DNA from: Durusdinium trenchii
Lineage: Eukaryota; Sar; Dinophyceae; Suessiales; Symbiodiniaceae
Direction of reading: 5' to 3'
NCBI GenBank assembly: GCA_963970005.1
Contig: CAXAMN010028950.1
Location: 452,738-516,737 of the forward strand
DNA: 64,000 bases
The number at the start of each line of letters is the position of its first letter. The first letter of the stretch is position 1. A program made the position numbers and the translations under genes. The notes below the pieces were generated by a model that worked only from the letters and a program-made list of their open reading frames with translations, was not told where the DNA came from and ran no database searches. This document shows positions 60,801-64,000 of the stretch, in pieces.

Positions 60801-63800
60801 GATGGCTGGCAGGAGTGGTATGCCATGGCGAGATCCCTCCGGAACGAAGCGCCACCTTTGCCCAAGCTGGCCATTAAACAGGACAGCGGGGCGCGACGGT
60901 GACCGGGAGTCCATGGCACTGAGCAGTTCTCTAAGTGTTCTGATACTTCGTGTGCTTAGAATACAGTGGTTGGCAGCAGAAATGCTTGGCAGTGGTCCCA
61001 ACGTGGAAGTGTGCAGGGGGTTGCAAATTATGACATTGAACCTCCACTTCCCCCAGTCGCAATCTTCGTGCCCAGCGTGAACCGCTAACGGCTCCGTGGT
61101 TCACGGTTCGTCCACTGTTCGTCCAAGCGTCTTGTTGACCAAACCCTTAGGGGCAGAACGGGATGTCAAGAACTGCCGTCCAGGACGAGATGTCAAACTC
61201 ACAGACGAGCGAACCGCTCCCACGGTTTGGGATCCTCCAGCCGATGCGAGACTCTTTCACCACCAAACACCTCAACTAAGTAGCAGATGCTACCGGATGG
61301 GCCTCCAGCTGGTTCCAGGAGCCAGTCGTGGACAACTTCCCAGCCATTCCCCCGCCAAGCAGGGCTGGCCGGCGAAGCTGACTTTTCACCGCCCGAGACG
61401 AGACAAATCTGCTGAGACGGCCGGTTCGACCTTCGGGTGGGCGACGGGCGACCTGTTTCGGGGCTTCAGAGTTGGGCGATCGGCTTCGTCCTTGGTCAGC
61501 CTGCATATGTTTTTTTGTTGTTTTTTGGTGGGGGCCTTGAGGATCCGCTGGTCGTCCTCTTGCGTTAGATGGAACACCACTCATAGCTTCCTCTCAGGTG
61601 GCATTTGCCTACCACTGGCTGTTGGTATGATTCGTTAGACCTATTTTTCACTCTGTCGACAAGGTTCAGGGCGTGAAGATTGTTTCTCCAAACTCATCCG
61701 AACTCATCCCCTGATTCTTCGCAGCCCTTGGCTCCGCACAGTGCAGCCCATGGCGTGGCTGCAGCAAGTGAGCGCGCGGCTCACTGGCCGTTCTGGTCCA
61801 GAAGAGGAGCATGGGTCCGGAGTTGAGGTAGATGGTAGATGTGAGGCCGTGGAAGCTGTTCTAAAGTGATCTAAACTTGAAGCTGTGGTAAGACCACAAA
61901 CGGAAGGTGGACAAGCCTGATTGAGTGGTGAGACACCTCAAGGAATCGCAGGTGTATGTGGCTGTCTGGTGAGAAGACGTGGCCATGGGTCACAACCATG
62001 GGGGTCCAACCCTGAGAGAGTTTGATTCAGTCGAGGATTCCACCGAGGAACTGGTCAATATATATATATATATATGTATTTGTTTTTATTCTAACTACTA
62101 TTGGTCTCACTCTGCCACTGCATGTCTGAACGTTTCTGCGAGCATTTTGACAGTAAAACTGGAGAGTCCCGTGATGTTTTTTGCTTTGATTTTTGGGGCT
62201 CCAACACATTCACTCCCACTTCCCGAGAGAATTGGACGCCCGTCCGAAGTCAGTTCCGCCCAGGAGACCTCCAAGAGGCCCTCCACGTCTGGAGTTCCGG
62301 CACTGGAACGCCTTGGCCTTGGTTTTCTGAGACCGGCATCGGCGGCAGAAGATGAGGAGATAGGGGTGCTGGACGCAGTGATTTCTGTCACACTTAATTG
62401 CAGATAAAGATGTGTGATGATTGGTGATGTACGTTTGTGTGTGTGTGTCGACATGCTTGCACTATTCAGAAAACTTAGTGCTTTTTTGCTTTTTCTTTTT
62501 TGTGTTTTCTTTCATCCTTTGCCCAAAAATAAATCGATGCACACAACCTGCCGTCCAGGACCCACACCTGCCTCCCACTGACACCGTTCGATCTGGAGCT
62601 GCGGTGGATGGGGAGGCGGTTTTTTTCGGTTTGGAGAAGCGTGTGCAGAGTGAAGGATGGGCAGATTGGCAGATTGGTGAGTCCTTGGACCTGATGTTAA
62701 GCAATGAGCTTGAGACATGGATTGGGGCAGCAGCTCTACTAGAGGCTACTACTACAAGGGTATAGAGGTATAGACGACGGGACTTAACAACGGCTGTTTT
62801 GGTTGTTTGGTGCCCAGTTGGCCTATGTGTTTTGGGTCTGCCATGTTTGCCACATATTTTGCAGCGCTGTTTGTGCTCACCGTTCTCCGCTTTGGGTTCG
62901 TCCGACTGGGGCTGCGGGGGTCGGTCCAAAGCAACCCCGGTTCGCACCCTGCGAGACCTGCTTTTCGGACGCTGTCCTCTTTACCTCTACCCAGTTAGGT
63001 GTGGCATTCAGCTTGAAAGCTTTCGGTTCATTTGGATCACTGGTCCCAGAATTTTTGCCGTGCCGCTCATCATCGTAAGCGCATAAGGGTTCACACAGAT
63101 CCCTCCCTCACACGATCAATGCTGCTGACAGAGTAGTGACTCAATTTGGTCCTTTGTCAAAGGGGCATTGTTTCCTTCAAACATTGCCATGACCTGTGCA
63201 CAGCTCGGGCAACAGGTCCGCACCAGTTTTTTGGATTAAGAAAGCTTGAACAACTTCCATTGAACTGATAAGTAGAACTGGCACCATCTCATTTTCTCAG
63301 AATCGTCTATAAAGACAGATGCCAAAATAACATCCTGGCCGGTCCACTGAGACAGATGCTCAGTGGACCGGCCATCGAGGTCTTAGTCGGAAGGGGCAAG
63401 TCGAAATCCACAGCCTCAGGGTTGGTATGGAAAACTGATGCAAAGGTCCTGCTTGGAAAGAACGACCAGATGGACAGGAAACACGGATTTGCCAAGCGTA
63501 TGATCATTGAATCATTGCCAATTGAACAACTTCAGTAATTATGGTGGTTGGGTCATGAACTACGGGTGTGGGTTTCGAGGCAAGCTCATTCGATGTTGAC
63601 CTCAATTGTCGTGTTGTCTCAATCTGGTAGGGTGAAATTCAAGGCGAAATGATCTAAAGTAGATGCACATCCACAATTCCAACTTCCATGCGGGGGCATG
63701 CGGTCAGTCCAAGAAAATACATGACTGTCCCGTAGGGTTGAGACAACATGCAACCTGCTTCACACTCTACACGTTGCTGGTCCCAGGCAGAGGCATCGCC

Positions 63801-64000
63801 TCCACTTCCGGCGCCCCCAGCGCCACCAGCGGCAGCCGTCGCCTTTGGAAGCGGCCTGGAGAGCGTCAGCAGCCTATTGGGCTTTAGAAGGGCAGAGGAC
63901 GGGTGCCAAACGGTGCTTCCGCCGAAGCACTTAAGTTCTCAGAAGCAAAAGAACCGGCGGAAAGCTGTGTTGCCCTTCGTTGGCTCGACAGGACCCCGGG
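57803..64000 (+). CDS. Multi-exon gene, probable membrane protein, runs off the window
   Basis: Candidate exons: 57803-57874 (FRVLGDLCSQHREKW), 58211-58329 (LLGSIPLFFLLHLLTANGEN, hydrophobic), about 58493-58550 (two frames possible), 59035-59143 (GMLRVRDPWPRVESAS, KTTEALGFEL), 60236-60292 (ATGDIELRREGAWFL), 60813-60881 (EWYAMARSLRNEAPPLPK), 61184-61249 (SNSQTSEPLPRFGILQPM), 62264-62374 (SGVPALERLGLGFLRPAS), 62559-62676 (FFGLEKRVQSEGWADWQI), 62865-62910 (LFVLTVLRFGFVRLG, membrane-like), 62999-63074 (FRFIWITGPRIFAVPLII, membrane-like), 63356-63424 (PAIEVLVGRGKSKSTASG) and 63787-64000 (PPLPAPPAPPAAAVAFGSG, open to the end). From 60236 onward nearly all joins keep phase, with GC, GA and GT donors. 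Exons before 60236 are less certain and may belong to another gene. Family not recognised. Confidence 0.48.
59340..59660. other. GC-rich multi-frame block
   Basis: Open in all plus frames and two minus frames. Possible exon readings include IGEDFGGRFEDRWAAS near 59355. It could equally be a GC-rich intron island, so it is not assigned. Confidence 0.25.
63336..63374. other. Perfect 16-bp hairpin over a splice acceptor
   Basis: Arms 63336-63351 and 63359-63374 are exact reverse complements (the left arm is TGGCCGGTCCACTGAG). The 7-base loop at 63352-63358 contains the acceptor-like ACAG|ATG of the candidate exon at 63356. Confidence 0.85.

Noticed and set aside
1-64000. tRNA, rRNA, CRISPR, bacterial operons, phage or viral genes
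   Set aside because: No cloverleaf, rRNA-like, regular spacer-repeat or viral protein signature was noticed on either strand by eye. A tRNAscan or Infernal run would be decisive.

Overview
The window reads as nuclear DNA of a dinoflagellate, most likely a Symbiodiniaceae-type alga. This rests on sequence habits, not on a database match. Coding sequence is cut into many short exons with high third-position GC. All introns end in AG. The donors are often GC or GA instead of GT, and the base after the acceptor is almost always G (AG|G). Every coding segment I could support lies on the plus strand, as expected for the unidirectional gene arrays of dinoflagellates. I saw no rRNA, tRNA, CRISPR array or intact transposon.

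Layout, left to right. (1) 2701-7294: ten in-phase exons of an unrecognised gene whose start resembles an SH3-like MIB/HERC2 module. (2) 7438-8636: a PD-(D/E)XK-like (RAP/DUF559-like) domain followed by mTERF repeats; one base in an A-run breaks the frame and ten Ns interrupt the first mTERF repeat. The exon phases would allow (1) and (2) to be one gene. (3) 9932-18203: a many-exon gene with a charged coiled-coil and an RGG-like tail. (4) 18885 to about 26.5 kb: a gene opening with a ZZ zinc finger, followed by further orphan exons. (5) 29752-31518: an uninterrupted TPR ORF of kinesin-light-chain type, isolated among intron-rich genes. (6) 31980-39749: a 12-exon ankyrin-repeat gene with an embedded ubiquitin-like module, in which none of the 11 introns needs a GT donor. 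(7) 40535-46714: loosely resolved exons, the first TPR-like. (8) 47503-56859: ornithine aminotransferase in 17 exons, which I could join in phase throughout to 445 codons plus stop. (9) 57803 to the window end: exons of a probable membrane protein, the last running off the edge.

Much of the sequence is intron or spacer with microsatellites, small tandem duplications and one dispersed repeat family. OAT is a mitochondrial amino-acid enzyme and mTERF proteins usually act in organelles. The ankyrin, TPR and ZZ proteins are interaction scaffolds typical of dinoflagellate expansions. I see no operon-like functional link between neighbours. The exon joins are by eye, from reading-frame continuity, AG|G acceptors and family alignment from memory. 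They are firm for OAT and the ankyrin gene, moderate for the first, third and fourth genes, and weak for the seventh and ninth. Single-exon calls in GC-rich blocks are the least secure, because intron sequence beside exons is itself GC-rich and open in several frames.
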